A stretch of DNA of 64,000 bases, taken from the NCBI RefSeq assembly GCF_008247605.1, contig NZ_CP043420.1, positions 1-64,000 on the forward strand, in the 5' to 3' direction. Below, one piece after another: positions 31,093-39,976 of this stretch (position 1 is its first letter; each line of letters begins with the position of its first letter). The stretch is from Kushneria phosphatilytica (GTDB lineage Bacteria; Pseudomonadota; Gammaproteobacteria; Pseudomonadales; Halomonadaceae). The translations under genes were made by a program, and so were the position numbers. The notes under the pieces were generated by a model. It did not search any database. It worked only from the letters and a program-made list of their open reading frames with translations, and was not told the DNA's origin.

Positions 31093-31902
31093 TTACCAGA
31101 TGCGATCGAAATCCTCGGCGTCCCGGACCTTTGCGTCGCGCTGAAACTCCAGCAGCTTGGCATATTTCAGATAGGCATTGAGTGCCGCCGACAGCGCCAC
31201 CGACAGCCCATCAACGCCGGCAGTGAACCCGCGCTGAAAGAGGTACTTGCGTACGAAGGCGTTACTACCATGCAACCAGGGTGAGCAAGCGTTCACTTTC
31301 TTTCCCTTGAGATACATGATCTTGGCGGCACGATTGGAGAAACGACCGCTGGCCTTGGTAAACAGTTCGCCAAGATTGGCAAAGGAGTAGTGTTCCAGAT
31401 CGGCGTCAAGGTGGACTGCCTGTCCTGCCTGGACCGAAGCGTGCTGCCGGGTTTCGGAAAAGGCGGTGCGATCACGATCAAACAGGCGGATGCAGTAATC
31501 CGGGTACCAGCCACAGGCCCTGACCCAGCGCGAACCGATGAAGTTGCGGCGACGCAGGGCATAGCCGTCCGGCCCGTCTTCGGCAAGAACGAGTGCCCTG
31601 ATGACGCTGACGGCCTGCTCGGTGAGTCGTTCGTCAGCGTCCAGCGAAAGTACCCAGCGATGGGCAGCATGACGAGGACCCACATTTTTCTGCAGGCCGT
31701 CACCGAGGTAGGGCTGATGGATCACCCGAGCGCCCATCGCCCGGGCGCGCTCGCAGGTATCGTCCGACGAGCCGGAGTCGACCACGATCAGTTCACTGCA
31801 GACCTGTGACAGCGAGGTCAGACAGCCCTCGATGTTGTCGGCTTCATCAAGCGTGATGACCACCCCGCTGATCGGCAGGGTGGTTTTTGGAGTGTCGTTC
31901 AT
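31093..31902 (-). CDS. Glycosyltransferase family 2 protein, WaaE/KdtX-like
   Basis: The 269-residue GT-A enzyme has the N-terminal ISGVVITLDEADNIEGCL, the VDSGSSDDTCERA nucleotide-sugar site, and LSLDADERL with its DxD-type acidic pair. A C-terminal amphipathic region follows (SNAFVRKYLFQRGF). This pattern matches beta-glucosyltransferases of LPS inner cores such as WaaE/KdtX, which add glucose to heptose I. The assignment of sugar is from family resemblance. It lies ten bases downstream of the lapC-like gene. Confidence 0.87.
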   Translation of the reverse strand: MNDTPKTTLPISGVVITLDEADNIEGCLTSLSQVCSELIVVDSGSSDDTCERARAMGARVIHQPYLGDGLQKNVGPRHAAHRWVLSLDADERLTEQAVSVIRALVLAEDGPDGYALRRRNFIGSRWVRACGWYPDYCIRLFDRDRTAFSETRQHASVQAGQAVHLDADLEHYSFANLGELFTKASGRFSNRAAKIMYLKGKKVNACSPWLHGSNAFVRKYLFQRGFTAGVDGLSVALSAALNAYLKYAKLLEFQRDAKVRDAEDFDRIW

Positions 31903-31912
31903 GAGCGGCGTC

Positions 31913-33805
31913 TCATCGGAAGAACCGTTTCATGGACTGAACGGCATCAAAAACCGCCGGCGAGAAATCCTGCTCGGGCAGCGGGTTCATCTGCCGATCA
32001 TAGACGGTCCAGTCCCCGCTCTGATCGATCTCGGTAATGCGATCCGATTCGATGATCCCGTACTCGGTATAGCTGCCGGCCTCGACCCAGTTACGGTCGA
32101 TATTCTGACCCAGCAGATCCTGACCGAGACTGTAGTCGCCTGGTGGGTTGCTGCAGTTCAGGGCATGCGTCATCAGGGTTGGCGCCAGGCTGAAATGGCT
32201 GGTCCGACCGTTGTGGACTTCGTCAGGCACCCCCGGGCCGTGGATCACCAGCGGGACTCCGGTCTGCCAGCGAGTGAAGTTGCTGTTGTGGCCCCAGTAG
32301 TTGTGTCCTGAGTCGTTGAACTCCTGACCATGATCGGAAGTGAAGACCACGATCGTATTGTCCCACTCTCCGTGCGCCTTGAGATCCGCGATGACCTTGC
32401 CGATCAGGCGGTCATCATAGTGGGCAGCATTGCGGTGCAGATTGCGAATCGGGATCGGGTCGGTGTCCGGACCCAGACGTGCATACTCCATTTCCCGGGC
32501 CGAAGGCTGCCAGGGCATATCGGCATCCTGCGGTACGCTATAGCCATGGGGGGCATCGTAGAACAGGAAGCCGAACCAGGGCTTGTCAGGCCGGGTCTGG
32601 CGACGCTGCTGTTGCCAGTTCAGCCAGTCTTTGGTCATGTTGGCATCGCGGGCGGCCGGTGTGGCGCCTTCATGAGTACGCAGGCGCAGATCGGGCACCG
32701 AGGCGAAGGCGGTGCGATCAAGGCCGACGCCATCGAGACTGGCAGAAGAGAAAATACCCAGCGGATAGTCGTGTTGTTGCAGGGTGCGGATCAGCAGGCT
32801 GGGTGTCTGGGAGTTCTCCATGAACTGCCAGTAGTTGCCCGAAAGCCCGTAGAGCAGACTGAATGTGCCGGTGCGGGTGCCGTTGCCGCCACTGTAGTGA
32901 TGAGTAAAGCGAGCGCCATCACGCGCGACCGAGAACATGTTGGGAGTTGTTTTGTCATCGAGCTCATCGAAGCGCCAGGAGTCGAGTAGCACGATCAGTA
33001 CATTGGGCGCATCCGGCCCCGGCGAACAATTCAGTGGTGCCTTCGGCCAGTCGAGATTGGCGTTGTCATGATGGCCATCCATCTTCAGGCCCTGCTCGCG
33101 GGCGGCGCGCGGGTCCAGCCAGCCGTGCTTCTCCATGAATCCCTTGGCCGTCGCAGGGTAGAAAAGCGGATAGATGCTGGTCTGCTGGGTCACCGAGCGG
33201 TCGTAGCGTGCGTCACCAATGAGATGAATGACATGACTGGCGATGGCCATTACCAGCAGCACGATAAAACTCTTCCAGACCGGGAAGCGTACCTCGCGAG
33301 CGCGGGCAAAGAGTCGCCAGGCAAGCCATAGCTCGATCAGTGCAAGGCCGACGCCGACACCAATGGCAATCAGCCAGGAGTACAGCGAGAAGCTGAAGGT
33401 GTCGCCATTGCTGTCATGCAGGAACATCGCCAGCATGAAGCGGTTGATATGAAAACGGTACTGGGCAAATACCACGGTATCCAGTGCCAGCACCCACAGC
33501 CCGGCAGTGGCGATCACGGCGGCGGGCCAGATCATCCAGCGGCGGCGCAGGAACAGACTGAACAGGCCCATCGGCAGCCAGCCGAGCATGGCCAGCATAC
33601 CGAAGTGGCCCAGCCAGGTGGTGATCAGAAATACCCAGCCCAGTCCGGTATCCGGCACATTGAGCCAGGGCAGGTAACGCAGCGCCACCAGCCAGACAAT
33701 GACCAGATTGATCAGGGTGAAGAAGGCACTGGCGCGCAGCCGGAAGCTGCGCGAATCGTGCGATGTTCGGGGAGGTGTGCGCGAAGACGAGGTAGTGGAT
33801 GCCAT
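31913..33805 (-). CDS. lapC: LapC/YejM/PbgA-type inner-membrane LPS regulator (DUF3413, sulfatase-like)
   Basis: In Escherichia coli this protein senses LPS and controls LapB/FtsH-mediated turnover of LpxC. The 630-residue product has five transmembrane segments in the first 200 residues (about 28-48, 56-85, 90-113, 141-163, 179-198), then a periplasmic alkaline-phosphatase/sulfatase-like domain. That domain has NVLIVLLDSWR, GNGTRTGTFSLLYGL and FTSDHGQEF. It is located inside a core-glycosyltransferase operon, 10 bases after kdkA on the same strand. That placement fits a role in LPS homeostasis. Confidence 0.9.
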   Translation of the reverse strand: MASTTSSSRTPPRTSHDSRSFRLRASAFFTLINLVIVWLVALRYLPWLNVPDTGLGWVFLITTWLGHFGMLAMLGWLPMGLFSLFLRRRWMIWPAAVIATAGLWVLALDTVVFAQYRFHINRFMLAMFLHDSNGDTFSFSLYSWLIAIGVGVGLALIELWLAWRLFARAREVRFPVWKSFIVLLVMAIASHVIHLIGDARYDRSVTQQTSIYPLFYPATAKGFMEKHGWLDPRAAREQGLKMDGHHDNANLDWPKAPLNCSPGPDAPNVLIVLLDSWRFDELDDKTTPNMFSVARDGARFTHHYSGGNGTRTGTFSLLYGLSGNYWQFMENSQTPSLLIRTLQQHDYPLGIFSSASLDGVGLDRTAFASVPDLRLRTHEGATPAARDANMTKDWLNWQQQRRQTRPDKPWFGFLFYDAPHGYSVPQDADMPWQPSAREMEYARLGPDTDPIPIRNLHRNAAHYDDRLIGKVIADLKAHGEWDNTIVVFTSDHGQEFNDSGHNYWGHNSNFTRWQTGVPLVIHGPGVPDEVHNGRTSHFSLAPTLMTHALNCSNPPGDYSLGQDLLGQNIDRNWVEAGSYTEYGIIESDRITEIDQSGDWTVYDRQMNPLPEQDFSPAVFDAVQSMKRFFR

Positions 33806-33815
33806 GAGCGAAGCT

Positions 33816-34544
33816 TCAGACCTGTTGCGTAGCCGTGGAGAATTCAGCGTGATATCCCTCGAGAATACCGGCCATCAGTGAGTCGGCACGCTCGGGAGCG
33901 AAACGTTGTAATGACCGCTGCAGGCGGTCGAGATTGCGCTGCTGCCAGCGCCCTTGTGCGCGCAGGCGACAGCGATCAAGATCGATAACCCATGCCTGTG
34001 GCTCGGGTGACTCGCTGATGAGCAGGTTGCGGGCATTGAGATCGACATGGTCGAGACCGGCGGCGTGACAGCGTCGAATGGCGCGCCCGGTCACCTCCAG
34101 CAACGCCGGGTTGACGTCAGGGGCATCGATCACGCTGGCCAGAGCCTGGGTGCCGATCAGGCGCTCGGTCATCAGCGCCCCTTCATACAGTCCACCGAAA
34201 CGCCAGACACAGGCGCCAATCGGCCGGGGGACCGGCAGTTGAGCATCGTGTAGCGTGGCGGTCAGACAGCACTCGCGAAAGGGGCGGCTGCGCTCCACGC
34301 CCTGCCAGAAATAGCGCTGGCGCGAGAGATGAGCGATCAGACCGCCACGCCGATAGTGGCGTAGTACCCAGTTCTGGCCCGCATGAGCAATGAACAGGCT
34401 GGCGCCGCGGCCGGGGGCTTCACCGGTGACGGCATCCCTGTATCGCCAGTATTCACTCCGGAACCAGTCGGCGTTCATTTGTGGCGCCGATTCAGGGTCA
34501 TATAGAATGTGCGCATTCGCTTTTCGGGACGTTGCCATCCGCAT
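33816..34544 (-). CDS. kdkA: 3-deoxy-D-manno-octulosonic acid (Kdo) kinase
   Basis: KdkA phosphorylates O-4 of the Kdo residue on lipid A. The 242-residue kinase-fold protein has the family segments RHYRRGGLIAHLSRQRYFW, LPVPRPIGACVW, the catalytic loop HVDLNARNLL and the metal-binding VIDLDRC. The start MRMATSRK follows AGAGGA and reproduces the family N-terminus; MATSRK six bases later is the alternative. Its start codon occupies the same CATG as the start of the divergent GT9 gene. It is first in the minus-strand operon. Confidence 0.9.
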   Translation of the reverse strand: MRMATSRKANAHILYDPESAPQMNADWFRSEYWRYRDAVTGEAPGRGASLFIAHAGQNWVLRHYRRGGLIAHLSRQRYFWQGVERSRPFRECCLTATLHDAQLPVPRPIGACVWRFGGLYEGALMTERLIGTQALASVIDAPDVNPALLEVTGRAIRRCHAAGLDHVDLNARNLLISESPEPQAWVIDLDRCRLRAQGRWQQRNLDRLQRSLQRFAPERADSLMAGILEGYHAEFSTATQQV

Positions 34545-35640
34545 GAAGCATCCTCTGCCCGCCCACCCGGCACATCTTTGCATACTGCGCCTGTCCGCGC
34601 TGGGTGATGTCTGCAATCTGGTTCCTGCCGTGCGTGCGCTACAGCGTCAATGGCCCCAGGTGCGGATCACCTGGATTATCGGCCGGGGGGAGCACAGTTT
34701 ACTGACCGGCCTCTCCGGGGTCGAGTTCGTGGTGTATGACAAGGACACCGGTCTGGCCGGTATGCGCCGCATCTGGCGAGAGCTGCGCGATGTGCGCTTC
34801 GATGCGCTGCTGCACATGCAGCAATCGATTCGCGCCAGCATGCTCTCGCTGGGTCTTCACGCCAATGTCCGGCTGGGCTTCGATCAGGCCCGCGCCAAGG
34901 ACTGGCAGACCCTGTTTACCCAGCGTCAGCTCGACCCTCATCCACGGGCCCATGTACTGGAATCCTTCATGGATTTTGCCCGTGCCATGGGGGTCGAGGA
35001 CACCCGGCTTGAATGGGATATTCCGCTCCCCGCCGAGGCAGTAGCCGAGGCCGAGCAGTGGATTGATGGCCGTCGCGTGCTGGTCATCAGTCCCTGTGCC
35101 AATCCTCGCCTGCGCAATTTCCGCAACTGGTCGGCCGCCGGCTATGCCGCCGTCATCGAGCATGCGTGGGCTCAGCATGGTCTGACGACCCTGTTGACCG
35201 GTGGAGGCAGCGCTCAGGAGCGTGAAATGGGCGCCGAGATACTGCGTCACTGCAGCACCGCCGAACCTGTCGATGCCATTGGGGCCACTTCGCTCAAGGG
35301 GCTGCTGGCCCTGATCGATCGTGCGGCGGCGGTTATTGCGCCCGATTCCGGCCCGGTGCACATGGCCAATGCCATGGGAACGCCGGTCGTCGGCCTCTAT
35401 GCCACGACCAACCCCGAACGGGCGGCGCCATACTGCTGGCGTCAACACGTGGTCAACCGCTACCCCGATGCGGTAAGTACCTACATGCACAAATCCCCCG
35501 AGGCCATTGTCTGGGGGAGTCGGGTTCGTCATGCCGATGCCATGTCACTGATTACCTTCGAGGATGTAATCGGTGCACTCGATCGACTGATGGACGCCCC
35601 CGAACCCCTTGATGATGCTCGTCAGGAGGCTGGCTCATGA
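34543..35640 (+). CDS. Glycosyltransferase family 9 (heptosyltransferase-like)
   Basis: This 365-residue GT9 protein has the classical N-terminus [32 protein letters not shown], and the donor site [21 protein letters not shown]. It could be WaaC (heptosyltransferase I) or a further core transferase; WaaF is encoded separately. The ATG at the family start has no good ribosome-binding site; an in-frame ATG 36 bases upstream is possible. A -10-like TATAGAAT lies 42 bases upstream, inside the kdkA coding region. Its stop overlaps hldE by ATGA. Confidence 0.87.
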   Translation: MKHPLPAHPAHLCILRLSALGDVCNLVPAVRALQRQWPQVRITWIIGRGEHSLLTGLSGVEFVVYDKDTGLAGMRRIWRELRDVRFDALLHMQQSIRASMLSLGLHANVRLGFDQARAKDWQTLFTQRQLDPHPRAHVLESFMDFARAMGVEDTRLEWDIPLPAEAVAEAEQWIDGRRVLVISPCANPRLRNFRNWSAAGYAAVIEHAWAQHGLTTLLTGGGSAQEREMGAEILRHCSTAEPVDAIGATSLKGLLALIDRAAAVIAPDSGPVHMANAMGTPVVGLYATTNPERAAPYCWRQHVVNRYPDAVSTYMHKSPEAIVWGSRVRHADAMSLITFEDVIGALDRLMDAPEPLDDARQEAGS

Positions 35641-37067
35641 AGCTCGATCTTGCAGCGCTGGAGCGCGCTCGGGTACTGGTGGTGGGTGACGTGATGCTTG
35701 ATCGCTACTGGCATGGGCCGACCTCTCGTATTTCTCCGGAGGCGCCGGTGCCGGTGGTCCGGGTGGATGAAACCGAGGATCGACCCGGCGGGGCGGCCAA
35801 CGTGGCGCTCAATATCGCGGCCCTGGGGGCCCGGGTCGGACTGGTCGGACTGGTGGGCAATGACGACAATGCGGCCATTCTGCGCGAGCGACTCGCTGTC
35901 GTGGGCATCGAGAGCGATTTTCAGGTCAGCGAGACGGTACCCACCATTACCAAGCTGAGGGTGATGAGCCGCAATCAGCAGCTGATCCGGCTCGATTTCG
36001 AATCGCCGCTGGCTGATGTTGATACCACGCCACTGGAGGCGTGCGTGGAGCGTCAGCTCGAAGGTAGTGAGCTGATGATCGTCTCCGATTACGGCAAGGG
36101 CACGCTCTCGCGGGTGCAGGCGCTGATTGACGCCGGGCGCCGCGCCGGACGTCGGGTGCTGGTTGATCCCAAGGGGCGCGATTTTACCCGTTATCGTGGC
36201 GCCAGTGTTATCACCCCCAATCTGGCCGAGTTCGAAGCCGTGGTCGGTCCCTGCCCGGATGATGACACACTGGCAGCAAAGGGCGAGCAGCTGCGTCTCG
36301 AGCTGGGGCTTGAAGCGTTGCTGGTGACTCGTAGCGAACGGGGCATGACCCTGATCAGGGAAGGCCGCTCGCCGCTGCATCTGCCCACCCGAGCGCGCGA
36401 GGTATATGACGTCACCGGTGCCGGCGATACGGTTATCGGGATACTGGGCCTGGCGCTGGCAGCCGGGCACGACCTGGCCGAAGGTGTGGTGCTGGCCAAC
36501 CTTGCCGCCGGGCTGGTGGTGGCCAAGCCGGGGACTGCCACACTCTCCGTAGCCGAGCTTTACAGCGCCTTGCAGAGCGATCATCTGGCCGAGTACGGCA
36601 TAACCGGCGAGCGGGCCCTGATCGATGCGGTGCGCGCCGCTCAGGCCCGTGGTGAACGCGTGGTCATGACCAATGGCTGTTTCGATATCCTGCATGCCGG
36701 CCATGTCGCCTATCTCGAGCAGGCTGCGGCACTGGGCGATCGATTGATCGTGGCGGTCAATGATGATGCCTCGGTGGCTCGACTGAAGGGGGCCGGGCGG
36801 CCGATCAATCCGCTGGAGCGTCGTATGGCAGTGCTCTCCGGCCTGCGGGCCGTCGACTGGGTGGTTGCCTTCAGCGAGGACACACCACAGCGGCTGATCG
36901 AAACGGTCCTGCCTGATGTGCTGGTCAAGGGCGGTGACTATCAGCCCGAACAGATCGCCGGAGGAGAAGCCGTAAGACGCGCCGGTGGCGAGGTGCGAGT
37001 GCTCGGCTTCGAGGATGGCGTGTCGACCACGGCCATGATTGCTACCATTCTGGATCGGGAACGCTGA
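35637..37067 (+). CDS. hldE: Bifunctional heptose-7-phosphate kinase / heptose-1-phosphate adenylyltransferase
   Basis: HldE carries two steps of ADP-heptose synthesis in one 476-residue protein. The N-terminal ribokinase (PfkB) domain has [11 protein letters not shown] and the DVTGAGDTV motif with catalytic base D264. The C-terminal nucleotidyltransferase domain has [12 protein letters not shown], with H353 and H356, and VKGGDY. Both domains are complete and the length equals the Escherichia coli enzyme. It is translationally coupled to the upstream GT9 gene and followed after four bases by waaA. Confidence 0.97.
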   Translation: MKLDLAALERARVLVVGDVMLDRYWHGPTSRISPEAPVPVVRVDETEDRPGGAANVALNIAALGARVGLVGLVGNDDNAAILRERLAVVGIESDFQVSETVPTITKLRVMSRNQQLIRLDFESPLADVDTTPLEACVERQLEGSELMIVSDYGKGTLSRVQALIDAGRRAGRRVLVDPKGRDFTRYRGASVITPNLAEFEAVVGPCPDDDTLAAKGEQLRLELGLEALLVTRSERGMTLIREGRSPLHLPTRAREVYDVTGAGDTVIGILGLALAAGHDLAEGVVLANLAAGLVVAKPGTATLSVAELYSALQSDHLAEYGITGERALIDAVRAAQARGERVVMTNGCFDILHAGHVAYLEQAAALGDRLIVAVNDDASVARLKGAGRPINPLERRMAVLSGLRAVDWVVAFSEDTPQRLIETVLPDVLVKGGDYQPEQIAGGEAVRRAGGEVRVLGFEDGVSTTAMIATILDRER

Positions 37068-37071
37068 TCGC

Positions 37072-38376
37072 GTGGGACGCAGACTTTACAGCACGACACT
37101 CTATGCGCTGATGCCGCTGATCTGGCAGCGGGTCTGGCGTGAATCGTTACCCGAACGCTCGCGACGTGAACGGCTCGGCCACATCCCTGACTATCGCGAG
37201 GAGCGTGTGCTCTGGGTACATGCTGCCTCGGTGGGTGAGGTCACCACGGCCCGTAGCCTGATCCGTTCACTGATTGATGATTATCCCGAACACCGGGTGG
37301 TGGTGACGACCATGACGGCCACCGGCGCAAGACAGCTGGTGACCCTGTTTGCCGATCTGGTGACCCATCACTTTCTGCCGCTGGATTTTCCCGGCGCTGC
37401 CCACCGCTTCATCGAGCGGTTACAGCCGGAACTGGGGCTGATTGTGGATACCGAGCTATGGCCCAATCTGATTCATGCTGCCAGTGATGCCGGTACCCCG
37501 CTGGCCGTGGTCAATGGACGTATCACGCCCAAAGCCTTCAGGCGTTATCGTCGCTTCGATGCCCTGATGCGCGAATCGCTGAGTCGGTTGGTCTGGGTGG
37601 GGGCCAAATCCGGTGAGGATGCCAAACGCTTTCGGACGCTGGGCGTGGAGGCGCGCAATCTGACCGTGACCGGCGCACTGAAATTCGATCTCGATATCGA
37701 TGAAACCCGGCTCGGCGCTGGTGAGGCGCTGCGAGCCTCCTGGGGGGATCGACCGGTCTGGATTGCCGCTTCGACTCACGATGGGGAGGAGCAGGCCATC
37801 CTTGAAGCCCATCGCCAGGTGCTGAGTCAGCTTCCCGATGCGCTGCTGATTCTGGTGCCGCGTCACCCGCAGCGCTTCGATACCGTATACGAAACGTGTC
37901 TGGCCGAGGCCATGACCACGGTACGTCGCTCCCGACAGGAGGGTGTCAGGCCTGAAACGCAGGTCTATCTGGGTGACACCATGGGTGAGCTGATGCTGCT
38001 TTATGCCTGCGCTGACATGGCTTTTGTGGGCGGCAGCTGGCTTGAGGATGTGGGTGGGCACAACCTGCTCGAGCCCGCGGCCCTGGGCGTGCCGGTACTC
38101 AGCGGCCCCTGTCTGGAAAGCCTGCGCGAGGTCGCCGATGCCCTGGTCGTGGAGGAAGCCCGCCGGGAAGTGGCCGATGGCCATGCCCTTGGCAGGGTGC
38201 TGCTGGAACTGTTCGACAACCCGGCCGAGCGGGAGCGCCTGGGCACTGTAGCCCGCTCGCTCGTGGATGCTCATCGTGGCGCGCTGGCACTGACACGGCG
38301 TCATGTGGCGCGGCTGATAGAAGCCAGGCGTCTCGCTTACCTGATGGAAGAGGAGGGCGTTGAGCCGCCCTCCTGA
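37072..38376 (+). CDS. waaA: 3-deoxy-D-manno-octulosonic acid transferase
   Basis: WaaA (KdtA) transfers Kdo from CMP-Kdo to lipid IVA at the inner membrane. The 434-residue protein has an N-terminal hydrophobic anchor (LYSTTLYALMPLIW), WVHAASVGEVT, DTELWPN, KSGEDAKRF and the donor-binding GGSWLEDVGGHNLLEPAA. I chose the GTG five bases after hldE, since MGRRLYSTT is the natural family start. The ATG inside hldE would add eleven unrelated residues. Because a Kdo kinase is encoded nearby, this WaaA may add a single Kdo. Confidence 0.95.
   Translation: MGRRLYSTTLYALMPLIWQRVWRESLPERSRRERLGHIPDYREERVLWVHAASVGEVTTARSLIRSLIDDYPEHRVVVTTMTATGARQLVTLFADLVTHHFLPLDFPGAAHRFIERLQPELGLIVDTELWPNLIHAASDAGTPLAVVNGRITPKAFRRYRRFDALMRESLSRLVWVGAKSGEDAKRFRTLGVEARNLTVTGALKFDLDIDETRLGAGEALRASWGDRPVWIAASTHDGEEQAILEAHRQVLSQLPDALLILVPRHPQRFDTVYETCLAEAMTTVRRSRQEGVRPETQVYLGDTMGELMLLYACADMAFVGGSWLEDVGGHNLLEPAALGVPVLSGPCLESLREVADALVVEEARREVADGHALGRVLLELFDNPAERERLGTVARSLVDAHRGALALTRRHVARLIEARRLAYLMEEEGVEPPS
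38351..38374. terminator. Hairpin at the waaA stop codon
   Basis: AGGAGGGCG-TTGAGC-CGCCCTCCT forms a perfect nine-base-pair stem that ends on the first base of the waaA TGA. No T-run follows on either strand. It could be a transcript-end stabiliser or a Rho-assisted stop between the convergent waaA and the next gene. Confidence 0.4.
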
Positions 38377-38386
38377 TACCTGCCGT

Positions 38387-38893
38387 TCAGCGGCCGTCTA
38401 CCTGCTGCCAGCCGTGATGACGGCACTGAATACGAATGTGCTGCTCAAGCTGTGCCCGAATCTTCTTCAGAGACATGGTCTGCTGGGTAGGTGGGGCGCA
38501 GGGATCGTCCACCGGGCGATCAAAGCGCACCACGAAAACCTGACAGTTCTCGACATTGAGCCAGACGGAAATTTCGGTACGCCGGGTTGCGTGTGGCGAG
38601 GGGGCGAGCCGAAAGCGAACTTCCTGCTCGCGTGCCTGAATGCGCAGTGCTTCGGCTGGTAGCGGGGCCCGACACAGGGCATCGATGAGAGGGCCGGGGG
38701 CCGATCTGCCACGACTGGCATGACCGATGCCGAACAAGGCTCCGAAATCAAAGCGCTGGAGAAGGCGTAATGTGAGCGGAGTCTTTCCAGGGTGCACAGG
38801 CATATCCCAATGATGCGCTGGGCCAGGAGTGGCCGATTGATCGAAATCAGGCTGTTCATCGCTACAGCCTTTCGCACGTTCGGGCTTGGGCAT
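38387..38893 (-). CDS. Hypothetical protein
   Basis: I do not recognise this 168-residue product. The C-terminal two thirds look protein-like: a basic-aromatic stretch (LRLLQRFDFGALFGIG), then the strand-like EQEVRFRLAP and TEISVWLNVENCQVFVVRFDRP, and a basic helical tail (LKKIRAQLEQHIRIQC). The first 30 residues are unconvincing, and translation may start at the in-frame ATG at 38803. No signal peptide or membrane segment was seen. It is convergent with waaA and lies upstream of a parS site. Confidence 0.5.
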   Translation of the reverse strand: MPKPERAKGCSDEQPDFDQSATPGPAHHWDMPVHPGKTPLTLRLLQRFDFGALFGIGHASRGRSAPGPLIDALCRAPLPAEALRIQAREQEVRFRLAPSPHATRRTEISVWLNVENCQVFVVRFDRPVDDPCAPPTQQTMSLKKIRAQLEQHIRIQCRHHGWQQVDGR

Positions 38894-39022
38894 GTTCCGG
38901 TTACCTGACAGAGGCTGAATGCTGGCATTCGCGGAAACCGTTGACCACTACGACGGGTTGCCGAGCGTGAGAAACGGTTAACTCAGGTTATCATGCATAA
39001 GTCTTAGCCATGATGACAAACC

Positions 39023-39038
39023 TGTTTCACGTGAAACA
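39023..39038. other. parS site (perfect)
   Basis: TGTTTCACGTGAAACA lies 20 bases past the rpiA stop, in an intergenic gap. It is an exact match to the ParB consensus. A second perfect site lies on the other side of rpiA. Confidence 0.9.
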
Positions 39039-39058
39039 ATCCTTGTCATTATCGGGCT

Positions 39059-39742
39059 TCAAAGCCTGACATGACGTTCAACGCCCAGTTCGGTCCCCAG
39101 TAACAGGGTGTCGGCACCACGATGAGCAAAAATGCCGTTGGTGACCAGGCCAGTGATGTCATTGAGTCGGGTTTCCATGGCGCCCGGGTCTTCAATCATG
39201 AGGCTGTGTAAATCGAGAATCTGATTGCCGTTATCCGTGATCACGCCTTCCCGATAAACCGGATCGAAACCGAGTAGAACTGTCTGGCGGGCAACATGTG
39301 AGCGCGCCATGGGGATCACCTCGATGGGAAGAGGGAAGGTGCCCAGCTGGGGGACACGTTTGGTCTGATCGGCAATACAGATGAAATGCTCGGAGCAGGC
39401 GGCCACGATCTTTTCCCGGGTCAGCGCTGCGCCGCCCCCCTTGATCATGCAAAAATCATCGTCGATCTCGTCGGCACCATCGATATACAGCGGCAGTGGT
39501 CCGACGCTGTTGAGGTCCAGTACCGTGATGCCATTGCGTCGTAGCCGCTCGGCAGACGCCTCCGAGCTGGCCACGGCCCCATCAAAGTAGTGACGGTAAT
39601 CGCCCAGCAGATCGATGAAATGGTTGACCGTGGAACCCGAGCCCACGCCGAGTACGGTTTGCCGGTCGAGCTGCGCGCGAATCTCGTCGAGGGCCGCCTG
39701 GGCCACGGCGCGCTTCATTTCATCCTGATGGCGGGAAGTCAT
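39059..39742 (-). CDS. rpiA: Ribose-5-phosphate isomerase A
   Basis: RpiA interconverts ribose 5-phosphate and ribulose 5-phosphate in the pentose phosphate pathway. The 227-residue enzyme has [24 protein letters not shown], the catalytic DGADEID segment and [12 protein letters not shown], all typical. It is divergent from ilvA, an arrangement also found in pseudomonads. It is bracketed by two perfect parS sites about 860 bases apart. Confidence 0.97.
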   Translation of the reverse strand: MTSRHQDEMKRAVAQAALDEIRAQLDRQTVLGVGSGSTVNHFIDLLGDYRHYFDGAVASSEASAERLRRNGITVLDLNSVGPLPLYIDGADEIDDDFCMIKGGGAALTREKIVAACSEHFICIADQTKRVPQLGTFPLPIEVIPMARSHVARQTVLLGFDPVYREGVITDNGNQILDLHSLMIEDPGAMETRLNDITGLVTNGIFAHRGADTLLLGTELGVERHVRL

Positions 39743-39879
39743 GGAAGAGATCTCCAGGGCGTCGAAGCGGGGTGTCGAAATGAACCTTTTGGTTCCTGCA
39801 CGGCATTATAAGCAACCTGTCAGCGCCTGTAGACGCCGATGGGGCGCTTTGCCGACAATGAGTACGTTACAGCAGTGCA

Positions 39880-39895
39880 TGTTTCACGTGAAACA
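39880..39895. other. parS site (perfect)
   Basis: TGTTTCACGTGAAACA lies in the intergenic region between the divergent rpiA and ilvA genes, so ParB binding could affect either promoter. It is the last parS found in the window. Confidence 0.9.
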
Positions 39896-39976
39896 GTAGC
39901 ATCCTGCTCCGATCGATCCATCGATCGTCCGACCAGTGCACTGCTTCGGTATTTACCTTATTTTCAGGACACGAGC

